Shown: piece by piece, positions 34,000-45,602 of the stretch | Position numbering within the stretch: the first letter of the stretch is position 1 | Layout: each line of letters begins with the position of its first letter | Source of the DNA: Pyrrhosoma nymphula | Lineage: Eukaryota; Arthropoda; Insecta; Odonata; Coenagrionidae | Direction: 5' to 3' | DNA: 64,000 nucleotides | NCBI GenBank assembly: GCA_963573305.1 | Contig: OY754327.1 | Location: 180,242,386-180,306,385 of the forward strand | Position numbers and translations under genes: made by a program | Notes under the pieces: generated by a model | Told to the model about the DNA's origin: nothing | Seen by the model: the letters and a program-made list of their open reading frames with translations, nothing else | Databases searched by the model: none

Positions 34000-36865
34000 T
34001 GGTTTTAGGTTCACTTTGCATGAAGTTACTCCTGATTTGAATTATGCAACAGATTAATCTATGTTCCTTGAGTTAATTTTTTTGCTTTCCAATGAAGGAA
34101 GCGCTTTACTGTGGTACATCATACGCCGTAACGTAGCCCCGACGCGTTGTTACTTATGAAATAAATAACGCTTCGAGTGTCCTTCAATTGTAATGCCCCA
34201 TTGTATTTATCATACTCTTGTCAGCTTAAGGATTTTTTTTTCTAGTTTTCATGTGCATTCCAAGCTGCTGTAAACAATCCATTCGGGAGTAGTAATGTTT
34301 ACCCTAGTTTTAAAACTGTTGCACCCGAACCATTACACTGATCACCTTAATGATTATTTTAATCGCTTGTATTAATCTACTACTTATACAATATTCTGCT
34401 TCTTGGCTATATAGCTTCTGATCACACATCCCAAAGTTCTTCGTGCCAAGACTCAATGGAAGAAACAGCGAAGCTGAGTGAGCGACGGGAAGGGAGCGAG
34501 CAGGTCGGAGTGAAAGCCAGTGAAAGTAAGGCAGTAGTTCATTACAATACGTGATGACCAGTGGATGTTTTTTTGTTAAGTGTCGTAACTTTGGTGCCTC
34601 TTCTTACTAACATATTATGCGTTGTTTTATTGCGACGTATACCTAATCCTTGTAAGCCGTTTTCTCACGTTTTCGAAATTTTTTACTATTAATGCAGTCG
34701 ATGAATCCCCTTGGAGCTATTTCCTGAGCATTTATATATTGCACCAATATGGTTATTTAGATTGTTTCAAAGAGAATCGAGTGCCGTGGAAACATTTGTG
34801 TGTTAGTTAATTTGAGAGTGCCATTGGTGTTTTGACCCCATACCATTGCGTATTGATGGGATCTGAGGTAATCTCTTTGCCTTAATCGGATCTTGGGATT
34901 GAACTTATTTTGGGGTTGGTAAGGAACTTGAATTCGATCCATCGTAAGAAGTATACCGTAATACCTGTTAGTGTTAGTCATTTTACCCCAATACTGAGTA
35001 TTCAAGGTCATTGTTGTAATGCTAATCAATGCTACCTATTTTCTGCACAGGTATGTAATTGTTATCATCTTCAGTAAGAATTGCCATTTGTATGTTTCTA
35101 AAATAGGAACTTGACTTTCTACCTTTTAAACAGCAAGTATGCTGTGCCCATTATTATTGCAAGTGTCTAATCAACTGTAAAATGTCAAATTCACATTCTC
35201 TACAAGTTGGGGTTGGAGGATGTTACAAGTATGTATGTAGTCAGTGAAGGTCTATCATTGTAGTAGCACAGACAGAATGTCTTCGAAAACCTTCTAGTTA
35301 ATATTATGCAAGTTTGTTTCCGAGAGTTGTAAAAATGGTTGAGATTTCAGTTTTCTTAGCTGCTTATTGTATAATTTTTTCAGAGCAAATGTGCTCTCTG
35401 TGCACTTTTTTAATGAAGGAATACATCATACTGCAAAGACAGGTTTTTATCACTATTTCCATCTTTCTTTTTTATTCATTCATAAACTGATTTTGAGTGG
35501 TGTAACCACTGCTCTATTTATTCTGAAAATCTGTTGCAATGATGCTACGTATAATTGACTAATCTGTTATCTTTTTAAGTGCAATGCTTCTCTCTCTTTA
35601 TTTTGTTTCCACAAACTCAAAACATGCATTGAATTCTTTCATCAAAACAACATTAAATTACCTATTCAATTGAAATGATCTGAATCATATGTTCTCATTG
35701 GTATGTTGCATAAAACCCAATGATAGCAACTTGGTATGGCTATAGGAGATGCATTTTCTCACCTAATGACTGGGTATGGGGGAAGTAGTCAGTCATAGAA
35801 ATTGTTATGTACACATGAATTGTTTTAAGGAAAGTAATAGACGTACCCTTCCTTGGTAGAGAAAAATTATGTGACATTACTCAAATGAAGAAAAAAAACA
35901 AGAGGCATTACCTATTCTCTTGCCATCAGTGTGTTGGTCTCTTTCTTTTGCAGAAAGAAATTGGTTAAGTTGAAACATCATGCTATCCAGTCATTGACTT
36001 GACTCTCTTGTGAGTTACTTGAGCTTATTAAAATATTACTCTGCAAAAAGTCCTCTTTAAATAGCCTTATGTTTTTTCTCTGGCCCCCTTAAATCCTAGA
36101 TAAAGTTCACCCCCTAGTCTGCCATATTAATCAGGATGAATAGTTTCTGTATCAGTTCTGTATCAGTATATACTATATAAATCACTAGAGTAGGTTTACT
36201 GCCATTTGGTGTGAAAAGATATTAACTAGAAGCATGCATGGTGTACCCATACTGCTGAAAAATCTCAATAAAATATCTTAATCGCTAATGAATTATAGGT
36301 TGAATCTAAATTTAAGTTTGTATTACTTCGAGTCCCAAGAAAATGGAACTAAGAACCATGGGGCTAAGAAATTAACTTATAAAAACTTCTTCTTTATTAG
36401 TCGATACTACTGGTTGCACAAGAGACATGCATTCAGCATTGTTCAATTTTCTCAGTTTGAAAAAACTTTTATTTGGTACATATAACACAAAGTTACAGCC
36501 ATGGCCAAAATTTTCTCAATTTTTACATTTGTGCAACCATTTGCCATGAATAAGAAATTTTTTCCGGGGCTGCATCATGCCACATTTTGGGCACAAGGGC
36601 CGCAGTCTTGGTCAGCTTTTGTTGCGTCCAAGTCCCATGCATTCCATGCAGAAAGTACAGTGAGCTTTATTGTGGGTAATATCCACTTACTGTTAGTGAC
36701 TTGCACCATGTTATAATCCTTAAACAGTCAAAATATGATTCTTATGAAGTACCAGTGCTCGTGCGCTTAGATACCTCTGCCCTTCATGGCATCATATGTA
36801 TGGTACATACATGATGACAACAACTCGCTCCAAAGAGCCTCCATGAAATTCACAATGGAAGAGGA
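34000..36865. other. Non-repetitive AT-rich stretch
   Basis: No recognised coding exon, RNA gene or transposon terminus was found. 34440-34530 is GC-richer and contains an ATG frame (MEETAKLSERREG) that reaches a GTAAGG donor, another weak exon candidate. Conventional intron or intergenic sequence is the simplest reading. Confidence 0.4.
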
Positions 36866-37522
36866 CACTTTGATGGCTTGACTGCTAAGAGCACTCATTG
36901 CAACAGAGAGGAATCTGGGCTTGATTCCCAGTCCAGGCGAATGAGTTTTTCAGTGTGAATTTCACACATAATTGTGATTGCAAGTGGGTGACTATGTTCA
37001 AGTTACAGGGCTCAAAACTCATCACTTTTTAGTGATTTTGTCACTTTTTTAAACTTTGTTACTTAAATATCACTATTTCCACGAAATATCACTAGGTATG
37101 TGTCACTTTTTTGGTTCATTTTCTGTCACTTTCCCTCAGTGTAGAAACATATGTATCTCTTTTTGCAATTTGGCTGCAAGAATCTGAACGGAATAATTTT
37201 ATTATAATTAATGGAGTATATCCGAGGTGCATTATGAACATTTATAATTCTTATGAAACCAGCAAAGAACTGAAAGCCCTCTCATATGACTAAGGATGCA
37301 ATCAGGCCCATCACGAGGTCGGAACTCTACCTCACAGACAGTCTTGTAAAGTCTCGAAATTGGTGTAAAGTCCAAGTATTACAGGTGATTTATCTCGTTG
37401 AAAAACTGATTATGCACGTTTCAAACTGGTGAAAAAGTGGTGTATATTTGGTCTATTAGCTGATATTTCTAGTTTAAACATGTGTATTGACAATCAACCA
37501 TTGATGGGGACCATATGGTTAA

Positions 37523-39232
37523 CCTTCCGGCGGGCGCGCATTTTTCAGTCACACGAGCAGGCGCATCGTGTATGCAGTACACGAAGACGCTAATTAAGAA
37601 TGAATTTGGTTTTTTGTTAAATAATGGTATAATTGTCATTGGTTAGCTATATTATTTATTTATTAAAATAATTGTTCACATTTAAATGTTCATTTTTGTA
37701 TTATTATATCTTTTAATAGCTGTCTAGCTTAACGAAGGAACTTGTTCCTCAGCGTCTTGTAGGCACGCAATGCTAGTGACAAAAGCTCGTTAATGTTTTT
37801 GCTAATGTATTTACTTCATGCTATTTCCCAGTAGATGTGTTATTTACTCATAGTTTACATCTGTCTCTTTTCGCCAAATTCACAGGAGAAATAGTTTTTA
37901 CCTGAGAGTGGTAGTACTTCAGGTATGCTTCCAATCGGACGGCGGAGTCAAATCCGTCGATTTTGACACAAAATTCCCCTTAATATTTATCATGAGAAGA
38001 TATTGAGCTAATGTATAGTGTACCAATTGTAAGTGGGAAGAGTTTGCTCTTTATTGTCTAATGGCTGCACGAGACTTTTGACTATGACTGACGGAGAATT
38101 TCATACTTTATATCTTCGATTCATTTTATTTATATCTTCGATTAGCTGCCCGCAATTGAGCTCTTTATTGCCAGAGTAAAACAATTTTGCGTCACATTGT
38201 GCCGCACACTCAGGCCATACCTTGCTGGATTGCTGGGATTGTACTGCACAAAGCTACATCGACGCCTGAATGGATGCAACATTTCTTCGATTGGAATGTA
38301 ATTGCTCGTCTTATAATTTTTTATGCAGCCACTCAAAAATCAATCTAAAATCGACCGTATTTCCATCAGTTTGTCTATATTTCTTCTAGCCTTCCTGATT
38401 GTAGAATGTTTCATATTGGAGACATTACAAATGGAATCTCCTATACCTCACGACCTTTCTAGGTGCCACGATTCCACTTCTGCCTGGATTACGTAGTTCT
38501 AGAATATTAGAATGATGCGGCTGTATTTATGCCAACCAGAAATGCTCTTCTTCTTCATCTTCGGAGGCTCCTTCTTCCTAATTGCTGTACACATCATCTG
38601 CTTCGCAATGAGAACCATCATTGTCGACGGCATCATCTTCCTTTTCATCTTCCTCGGAGTCCAACAGAAGCCTCGAGTTGATAGTTCCTCAGCTTCAATT
38701 TGGAACACTAATAATTTCAAAATTAGTTTCACTTATGTAAATTGCATTGATGCATAGTTACATAATTTTTATACAATAAAAGGTGACTCATTCTCTGATA
38801 TAAATGTTAAGAATACAGGTAAATTTACTTACGAAGATATTGTTTTCATGGTCACAGCAGATCTCCACAATACATACAATCTTTTGCTTCAGGCGAAAAT
38901 TACTGCCATATAACAATATGAATAGATAATCAGTAACTTGTGATATTTGTCGCCTACTATTGTTAACAATAAAAAAGTCTATATCTTATAGAATAACAAA
39001 AAATATACGAACAGACCTCGATTGTTCATTGATTCAACAGGCCTCGCAGCGCACAACGCTTTCTTATTCCCCAAAAATCGCTTCTAAGAAAATAATTTCT
39101 GCACACTACAAAGGCTATTGGTACAACTGAGGAATAGCAAAGGGTCCCAAGTTGATCCCATTACGAAAAAATGGATTAAAACGCCGAAAACCGACCGCCG
39201 TGTACTCAGGACACGTACGCGCTTATGGAAGG
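37523..39232 (-). mobile_element. Degenerate piggyBac nested in the hAT-like element
   Basis: The left terminus CCTTCCGGCGGGCGCGC follows TTAA (37519-37522). The right end, reverse complement CCTTCCATAAGCGCGTACG, is followed by CTAA. A GTACACG subterminal word occurs near both ends. The transposase remnant inside is on the minus strand. It differs from the piggyBac at 58837-62298 in both termini and coding sequence, so two families were active. Confidence 0.7.
38142..38660 (-). pseudogene. piggyBac transposase fragments
   Basis: At 38660-38520 the minus strand encodes a long acidic stretch (SEEDEKEDDAVDNDG, EEGASEDEEEEHFW), matching the acidic N-terminus of piggyBac transposases. At 38290-38150 it encodes IPIEEMLHPFRRRCSFVQY and NPSNPARYGL, recognisable as the block around the first catalytic Asp (normally DEQLxxFRGRCPFxxYxPSKPxKYG). 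The catalytic Asp is Glu here and several stops intervene, so it is inactive. Confidence 0.65.
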
Positions 39233-41312
39233 CTAAGAAATTTTTCGATCGATAGAATAAGGTGAATTTTTACCTAGGGAAGTAGTCATTTTCGCTGATA
39301 ATGCCTGTCACAAATATAGAAATGTCTACCTCATGCTAGAGTAACATGCCTAGTAAAATACTTCAAACCCTGAGCTAAAAGAAATGTTATGGCAAAAAAA
39401 TGGATAAAACTGATGGTATCACGACTGACTTTGTGGAAATGATGGATATCCTTGATGAGAAAAAAACTCTCAAAGTTGTGGAAATTACTAAGTTGGTTTT
39501 TTCTCATCATAGAAAAAAATGGTACACTGGAGCCTCGAACCGATACACCCAATGTCGTGAAGCGATGCCCACTCACCCACCATTACTAAGTAACATCGAG
39601 GAGCAACATGTCTTTTTATTACCAACGCATTAGGGTTCATTCATTCAGTCAGTAAATCAGCAATGCATTAACAATGAACGCTGTATAAATTATCTGCACC
39701 AGAGGTCGACAGAATCAGCTAATGTGATCGATGGAGTCATATTTTGATTTACACCTTAATTTTTCTGATTTCTGAATCTGTAGGGCATAGGAAAAAATGC
39801 ACAATAAATAATTCAAATCATTTGTAAAACTAGGTCTATTTCGGTCATTCGATCCCAATTTACGTATTTCAAGCACGCCACTATCGAAATCAGCTGATTT
39901 TATCAGGTTCATAACACTCACAATTATTCACCTCTTTTTGGTATTAGAGTGCCTAGTGGAGCACCCTGGTGCAAAACAACACCACTCACTAATCCTCATC
40001 AAAATACTTCACTAGCTCATGCCACACGACACTTACCACCATGAAAAAATGGTCGTACCTATGCATACCTCTCGATTATTCAAAGGTGGCAACATAATAG
40101 GCCAGTTCATAAATCCTATTAACCTGCAGCCTTAAGTTTAAACAAAAAAGTGGTTGAAAGTGCAAGAAGAGCCCCATCCTTATACAGTGTTCTTGGCATT
40201 AACCTGTATGTACTACATATGGATGCATTTGAAAGTTAGTGTTGCCATATCCTGGTAATCACTGAGTTCATACTTTTTTATTTGCATATTTTAATTTGTG
40301 ATCATACAGTGAATTTTATATTTTCTATCTTACATATTTTCTTGTTTATTCTTCTCCTCTATTGAACTATGCAATCTATTTTACCTTTCAGTCACGCACA
40401 ATTTATTGTCACTTTTCATCACCCTTTTGATGAAAATGTCACTATTTAATCACTTTTTTCCTTAAAAAGTGTCACTTGGTCATTTTTTTAATCGTAAAAT
40501 CTGTTTCCAGCCCTGAAGTTACTGTGCAGCCAGGTCTGCAGTTCTTTGAATTTTACTCATGTTCATGGTAGCTTGTTTTGAAAGAAACAGTCGGTTACCA
40601 TTCCAGCAACTCCTTTTAAACATTTGTTGTTGAGCCAATGCACTGTTTGTTTTCATAGACTTAGTTATTAACACACTGAGATAGTAGACCCTGGAACTAA
40701 GCGATAAATTCTTGTGAAATCCAAAAAGTTTGGCTGTACACTTAGTGTGGAGAGGAATGGATTACCGAAGGGAAAGAAAAGACTGACATGGAAGGAGAAG
40801 TCAGCTGACTGGTTTGATGGCCTATGGGCATGATGGGTGGTGCACGTAGTAGTACTCTGTGTAAAATATGTTATTGATGGCAAACAGTTACACACATATA
40901 TGAAAAGGAATGAACTTTTTCCCTTAGGAACAGTAACTTTATACATTACCCTATGTAGTGGTGTTTGTTTCCTCCAATTGGTATAGTTGAACTTCAATGC
41001 ATATATGCCTCTTGGGCAACCCCTGAATGTTAACTAATCAAGTTAATTTCTTAGCTCCATAACATACTTTGAGAGGTTGAAATGCAATATCCTTTGGTGG
41101 AAAAAAAGAAAAATAAACAACACCTCAATGTATATGTTGTCATTAGAAGCTTTGGGTTGGATTTTCAGTGTGGATATTTACATGAAATAAATACGTATCC
41201 TTGTCAGAATCTCAGGATCTTCTATTTCTTCTTCTTACTTTCTCTTCAGTGTCACTCCTGTGATTAATCAGAGCAGTTGCATAATAAGTCATTTGCTGGA
41301 GAATAGTTGGCT

Positions 41313-41993
41313 ATGATGTTGTGTCCATTGTGCAAGTTCCCAGTTTTATCTGGTGCTGTCTCACTTCAGTGTCTTCAGTGTACTTGTACATTTCATCCAG
41401 TTTGTGCAGATGTAAGTGAAAATGAATTGGATGACATTAAAAATAAGGCTTCTAAATGGAAATGTGAAGAATGCAAGCAAAAATGCCCAGTTCCTTTGTG
41501 CAGTGCACCTTCAAATCCTGATCAGAATGCACAGAAAGTCTTGCCATGCTTGACTGATTCCACTTCCTCAATAAGAAATATGTTCCAAGAATTATGTGAC
41601 CATATGCAGAAAGTACAGAATGACCAGAAGGAAGTGCTGAAAACTGTTTCGTCTAATGCTGATGTTCTTAAGGAGCTGAGTTTAAAGTTCACAATCATTG
41701 AGGCAGATCTATCTCTCATTCGGAATAAGGTGGTTAGAGTTGAACAGCAAAATGGGGTGCTGAGGACAAAGCTAGAAGAGTCTAAGAAAAAAATTGATCT
41801 ACTGGAGCATGAAAAAAAAAGAAATGTTACTGAAATGCAAGGCCTTCCAATGGCACAACAGGTGATCCCATATAAGTTGGCGCTTGATGTTGCTGCTATG
41901 ATTGGTGTCAATTTGGGAGGTGAGAATACTCATTATGCTTTTGACGTCACCCTTGTCCTGTACCTTCCTTGTTATTGTGGTCTGGTTATATAA
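41313..41993 (+). CDS. PHD-finger / coiled-coil ORF, retroelement ORF1-like
   Basis: From the ATG-ATG at 41313 the protein starts MMLCPLCKFPV with a C-x2-C ... C-x2-C ... H-x2-C ... C-x2-C PHD-type zinc pattern over about 55 residues. A coiled coil follows (about residues 85-170), then MQGLPMAQQ and YKLALDVAAMIGVNLGGENTHYAF. That last block resembles the RNA/FP-type domain of ORF1 in CR1/Jockey-like elements of insects, where PHD fingers are known. The C-terminal domain is cut short. It is open for 227 codons, unlike the pseudogenes around it. A splice donor-like GGAG|GTGAGA at 41920 leaves room for a domesticated host exon. Confidence 0.6.
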   Translation: MMLCPLCKFPVLSGAVSLQCLQCTCTFHPVCADVSENELDDIKNKASKWKCEECKQKCPVPLCSAPSNPDQNAQKVLPCLTDSTSSIRNMFQELCDHMQKVQNDQKEVLKTVSSNADVLKELSLKFTIIEADLSLIRNKVVRVEQQNGVLRTKLEESKKKIDLLEHEKKRNVTEMQGLPMAQQVIPYKLALDVAAMIGVNLGGENTHYAFDVTLVLYLPCYCGLVI

Positions 41994-42341
41994 GTGATTG
42001 GACAAAATCATTTTCTCTTGATATTTGATCCTGATATTGTTAAAGCTATCATGATACCAATTGTATTTTTGACATGCACTGCAGTTGATGATAGTTGAAA
42101 GTTATGAGTTGAAAGGAAAACTGAAATCACCTCATAAAAGTATTCTTATATTCTAAGGAAACATTATGTGGTAATTTTAAACTTAAATGGTGTATAGGCT
42201 GTTAAAATCCATCTTGTTTACAATAAAACTTATTTTTCACCTTGGTCTTCTACTCTATCTGTAATATCTCTTTAGACAATTGAATCATCAAAGTTGCTCT
42301 GCTCTTTTGGTTGTGTGGTAAACTTCAGGACCTAGCTATTT

Positions 42342-43234
42342 CAGGGTGGCCACATGTCAGGGAAGTGAGGGAAATGTCAGGCAAAAGAGGTTGGCTGTCA
42401 GGGAAATGTCTAGGATTTTCATGTCCTGTCAGGGAAACTTGTAGCAGTCATGCCTCTATAAGTGGCTCGGCTCATGTTCCATGTACTTCTTTCATCTTTG
42501 CCACTGTCTGATATATGCCAGGCCACTCATTGCCTATTCTTTCTTCCTCCCTCTGGCTTTGCCCGGCATTTCCCCGCTACCTATTCAAATATCTTGGCTG
42601 AAAGGCAGGCCTGAAATTGTAGGGGTGGGTACCTTCCGGGAAACCCCGGAACAGTTCGAAAGTCTCTGCTGCCGCAGTGGAGGGGTACTACCTCTGAGAG
42701 GGATGGTTCGAACACCATGTTGCCGAGATACTCATTGCTTCTTTGAGACCCTTATAGGGCCAGCGTTGGAGGAGAAAAATACCTCCGGTTTTTTATTTGC
42801 AACATTGTTGGAGGCTACGCTCATCTCTCTGTTCGCCCACTCACTGTTGCCAAGTTTCCACTCACGGTTCCTCTCTCACTCGCACATCCCTCTTTGAAGA
42901 TGCATCGGGAATATCGTATTCCGTATCGAATGCTCGTGATGTGAGATCGCTTAGATGAGTTTCACAGCGTGCGAGAGAAACTCGAATGTTTTCGGGCATA
43001 GGCCCCCAATGACAATTTATAGAACTGACTTTTGTTTTCTTTTGAAATGCACTGATAGCACCTGCATCTCAAATATAGCAATGCATTTTATTACGTATCG
43101 TGCCATTATTAAAACAAAAATATCTTTAAAATTGCTGTACACTTAGTTTCAGGGAAACATTTTGTCAGGGAATTTCGTGGAAATGTCAGGGTAATGTCAG
43201 GGAATTTCAAAATTAATACTTTGTGGCCACCCTG
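42342..43234. mobile_element. CAGGGTGGCCAC-ended element with GTCAGGGAA repeats
   Basis: Inverted ends CAGGGTGGCCACA bound 893 bp. Near both termini the word TGTCAGGGAAA/T recurs (42355-42440 and 43147-43206) in the same, not inverted, orientation. No transposase is seen. The ends are hAT-like (CAGGG), but flanks AGCTATTT and ATAATGCA show no target duplication, so age or recombination has obscured it. Confidence 0.7.
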
Positions 43235-44639
43235 ATAATGCATCATTTCCTGTGGATTTGAACCCTGGACATTTAATCCACATCCAAACACTATGTGCAC
43301 CATCTATTTGTCATTTGATAGTGGCAAATGCTTTCATTGAAGCCATGTTCATTATTGCATTATTAATTTTTCTACTGCATGACTTTGCTGTTCATGAGGT
43401 GGGTAAAAAATACTCAGCTCAGCAGCACGATTATAATATTGAATACTTATCATGGTTCCCGATTCTGTCATGGCATGGAAGTAATGTGAGTGTAAGGATG
43501 TACCCTTAGTTTATGAAAATTTGTGACTTCTGGTCAAATAAGGAGAGAGTCATATCATGACCATGTACTACCTGGGCTCGATTGGCAGTCACTGCTCCCC
43601 CCATGTATGTATATACCTTAAAAGTTCGCAAATGTTATAACGCTGCAATTACTACCATTCTGCCTACAAAAGAATTGATCCATCAAGAGGACTAAAATAA
43701 AATAAATTCTTATTATTATGAAAAACTTAGACAAATTATATGCCATTAATAAGAAAAATCAAATGGCTATCATATTTTTTACTTTGAGGTAAAATGATAA
43801 TACTGAAGAAATTCATGCACTATGGTCTTCAAACTATTGATGTAAGGAGAAGGTAAATTGTACATGTCATTAAAATGGGGAGTGCTACTTACTGGATGAT
43901 TACGTACATATTGGGGGGATGATTACGTTCATATTGAACAAGACCAGTCCAATGGCCAACTAACTAGTGTTTCGATATAGAAAGAGGTCTTAAAAAACCT
44001 GCACATAAGGGAGACATGACAAAAGTGATAAACACTAAAATTTATGTGAAATGAGCAAACCATTCCAACTATTAATCAGCACTAGCTAGCTAGTTGATGG
44101 TAAAAAAATGAGGAAAGTAAAATTTCCTGTAGCCTACGCCGAGAGCTGGAGTTAGTCATTGGCCTCATGATATAGAGTGAAACTTAACTGAACCTGGGAG
44201 AACACTTGGCAATAATGCCAAATTGCATTACATGAATCCACTGTAGACTTTAGGAATCATTAATTTCATGGAATCACTAGGGTTTCATTCTAATATTGAT
44301 TTTGTAATAATACACATTTATGGTTTTTCTAAAGTTATGACATCTGTCTGTGTATTTCTTTCATAAAATATCACTTGACTATAAAATAAGTATCGTTTGA
44401 AGTTCTAAAAATATTGAATTATCAAGTGCTGGACCCCATGTTTTCAGGTTCAACTGCATGCGTCAGCGCTATGATGACAAGCGTTTTCTCCTCCATTAAT
44501 TACAGGAGGTATCTTCAGGTTGAACTGGAGATGTTTTTCATTTGATTGTAGCCAGATTATAATGGCAAGTTAGAGGTGCCAAAACACCTGCTCAATTTTG
44601 TTCTGTGCCTCCATTAGTTAGGGGGTTGAGTAGCCTTTT
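43235..44639. other. AT-rich spacer
   Basis: No supported gene or repeat. A short repeated phrase GGATGATTACGTWCATATTG occurs near 43895 and 43918. Otherwise only chance ORFs are present. Confidence 0.5.
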
Positions 44640-45118
44640 CCACATTTTTCCCAGTGAATACCCATCCTGTCTGTTGAAATTCTCTGGATTCTTCATAATT
44701 TCATTGGCCTTGTGAACTATCTTCTTTCCTTTGCGACCACCTTTGTGTTTTGCAAGTCAATGTTGTGGCCAGGTTCCGACCAGGCATGTTCAGTGATGGC
44801 TAAAGCCCATTTTACACGGGTCACGTAGTTTCAAAATCTGATGTACGTACGAACATGCATTTCCAATTGCATGGTGTTAAGCCGTGAATTGCAAGAACAC
44901 ATGCACGAATGCATGAACACGAGATGGCAAATAGCCCCTGCTCTAATTCGAAAATGATTGCACGCCCGATTGAGAAAAATATGCAGTTTGGAGTTGTGCA
45001 ATTTCGTGCCCCGTGTAAAACGATCTTAAGAGTTGGAATTCTTTCTTTTTCGGTGCTCTTTCGTGTTCCTTGAGTCTAACTTGTTTTACTCTGCATGTTT
45101 ACCACATGTAGACTTTCT
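44640..45118 (-). pseudogene. Penelope-like GIY-YIG endonuclease remnant
   Basis: On the minus strand the pieces read CEKVYMW*TCRVKQVRLKEHER, then after a small insertion AITEHAWSEPGHNIDLQNTK, VVAKERR and HKANEIMKNPENFNR. This matches the C-terminal GIY-YIG domain of Penelope-like elements (C..VYIGET.R....RLKEH, SAxAEHAW..GHxID, EaxxIxxxxxNFNRD). A stop replaces the Gly-Glu of the GIY-YIG core. The reverse transcriptase part is absent. Confidence 0.75.
44806..45024. mobile_element. Small MITE inside the Penelope-like remnant
   Basis: CCATTTTACACGGGTCACG at the left and CCCCGTGTAAAACG at the right form imperfect inverted ends around about 219 bp. It separates RLKEHER from AITEHAW, which are adjacent in intact Penelope-like proteins, so it inserted into the element after the element landed. 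The interior is unusually rich in CpG-containing words for this window. Confidence 0.6.
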
Positions 45119-45150
45119 CACAAAAGAAATCCCTCGTGTCAAAGAAATAA

Positions 45151-45190
45151 ATCTGTGGAAGATTACCAAGTGTCTTTATTCATTATGAAT
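45151..45190 (+). mobile_element. Penelope-like 3' end, 40 bp exact to 59968-60007
   Basis: This 40-bp block, starting ATCTGTGGAAGATTACC and ending TTCATTATGAAT, is the exact reverse complement of 59968-60007. There it forms most of a short insert in a piggyBac gene. It abuts the opposite-strand GIY-YIG remnant, giving the head-to-head layout that is common for Penelope-like copies. Confidence 0.65.
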
Positions 45191-45263
45191 ACATCACAAT
45201 ATGATGTATCTTGCAAGGTGCTGACTATCTTTTGGACTGACTGTCCAGAACTTATCTGCAGCT

Positions 45264-45602
45264 TTGACCGCCTCTGCAGTGAGTTTTGCATCTGAGAATT
45301 ATGCATGGAAATGCACTTTGGCTATCCAGCTTGATTGCTATCAAAATTCATACAAGAAACTCTCAGCACAGTATACAATGTTGTGTGATGAAATGAATTC
45401 AGATTTTGATAACCATGTGGTGCAACAGTGTGTTCTACAGCTGTGCAGAATGTTTCCCATGAATATTTGGCTTTTGGATAGTAAAGGAAGTTCAATGCTC
45501 ATATATCTTGGGCACTGTGAGGTGGGCATTGAGAAAAATGTCATTTTAGCTAAGGCATTCAAGGGACAGTCCTTGCATGGCATAAAAAACCCCAAGTGTT
45601 GA
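45264..45602 (+). other. Unrecognised 112-codon ORF
   Basis: The frame (QLDCYQNSYKKLSAQY, VVQQCVLQLCRMFPMNIW, LGHCEVGIEKNVILAKAF) has protein-like composition, is preceded by TTATCTGCAG, a possible splice acceptor, and ends at GKSV-free sequence without a repeat signature. I do not recognise the family. It could be an exon of a + strand host gene, a transposon fragment, or chance. Confidence 0.25.

Larger units (their letters stand above)
37006..40515. mobile_element. hAT-like element with GTCACTTTTT subterminal repeats
   Basis: The termini are CAGGGCTCAAAACTC and (right end, reverse complement) CAGGGCTGGAAACAG. A six-base duplication AAGTTA flanks both sides (37000-37005, 40516-40521). Subterminal copies of the word RTCACTTTTT are abundant at both ends (37021-37135 and 40398-40490). 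CAGGG-type ends suggest hAT, although hAT duplications are usually eight bases. A piggyBac remnant occupies 37523-39232. No transposase of its own is recognisable. Confidence 0.7.
36870..40560 (+). mobile_element. tRNA-derived SINE interrupted by a hAT-like element
   Basis: 36870-36999 has a tRNA-like A-box region (GGCTTGACTGCTAAGAGCAC) and a B-box (GGCTTGATTCC), then GAATTTCACACATAATTG and GCAAGTGGGTGAC. The continuation GTTACTGTGCAGCC is found at 40518 onward, beyond a 3,510-bp insertion. The same junction-spanning order occurs uninterrupted at 7230-7275 (GCGGGTGACTCCGC, GGTTACTACC), so the two pieces are one SINE. Confidence 0.75.

Noticed and set aside
34455..34530. ATG frame MEETAKLSERREG ending at GTAAGG
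   Set aside because: No homology, and one of two competing weak start exons in the area; not enough to call.
38499..38757. Hydrophobic + strand ORF that looks like a membrane protein
   Set aside because: It is the antisense shadow of the acidic N-terminus of a piggyBac transposase on the minus strand.
41522..41911. 129-codon minus-strand ORF
   Set aside because: Antisense shadow of the PHD/coiled-coil ORF.
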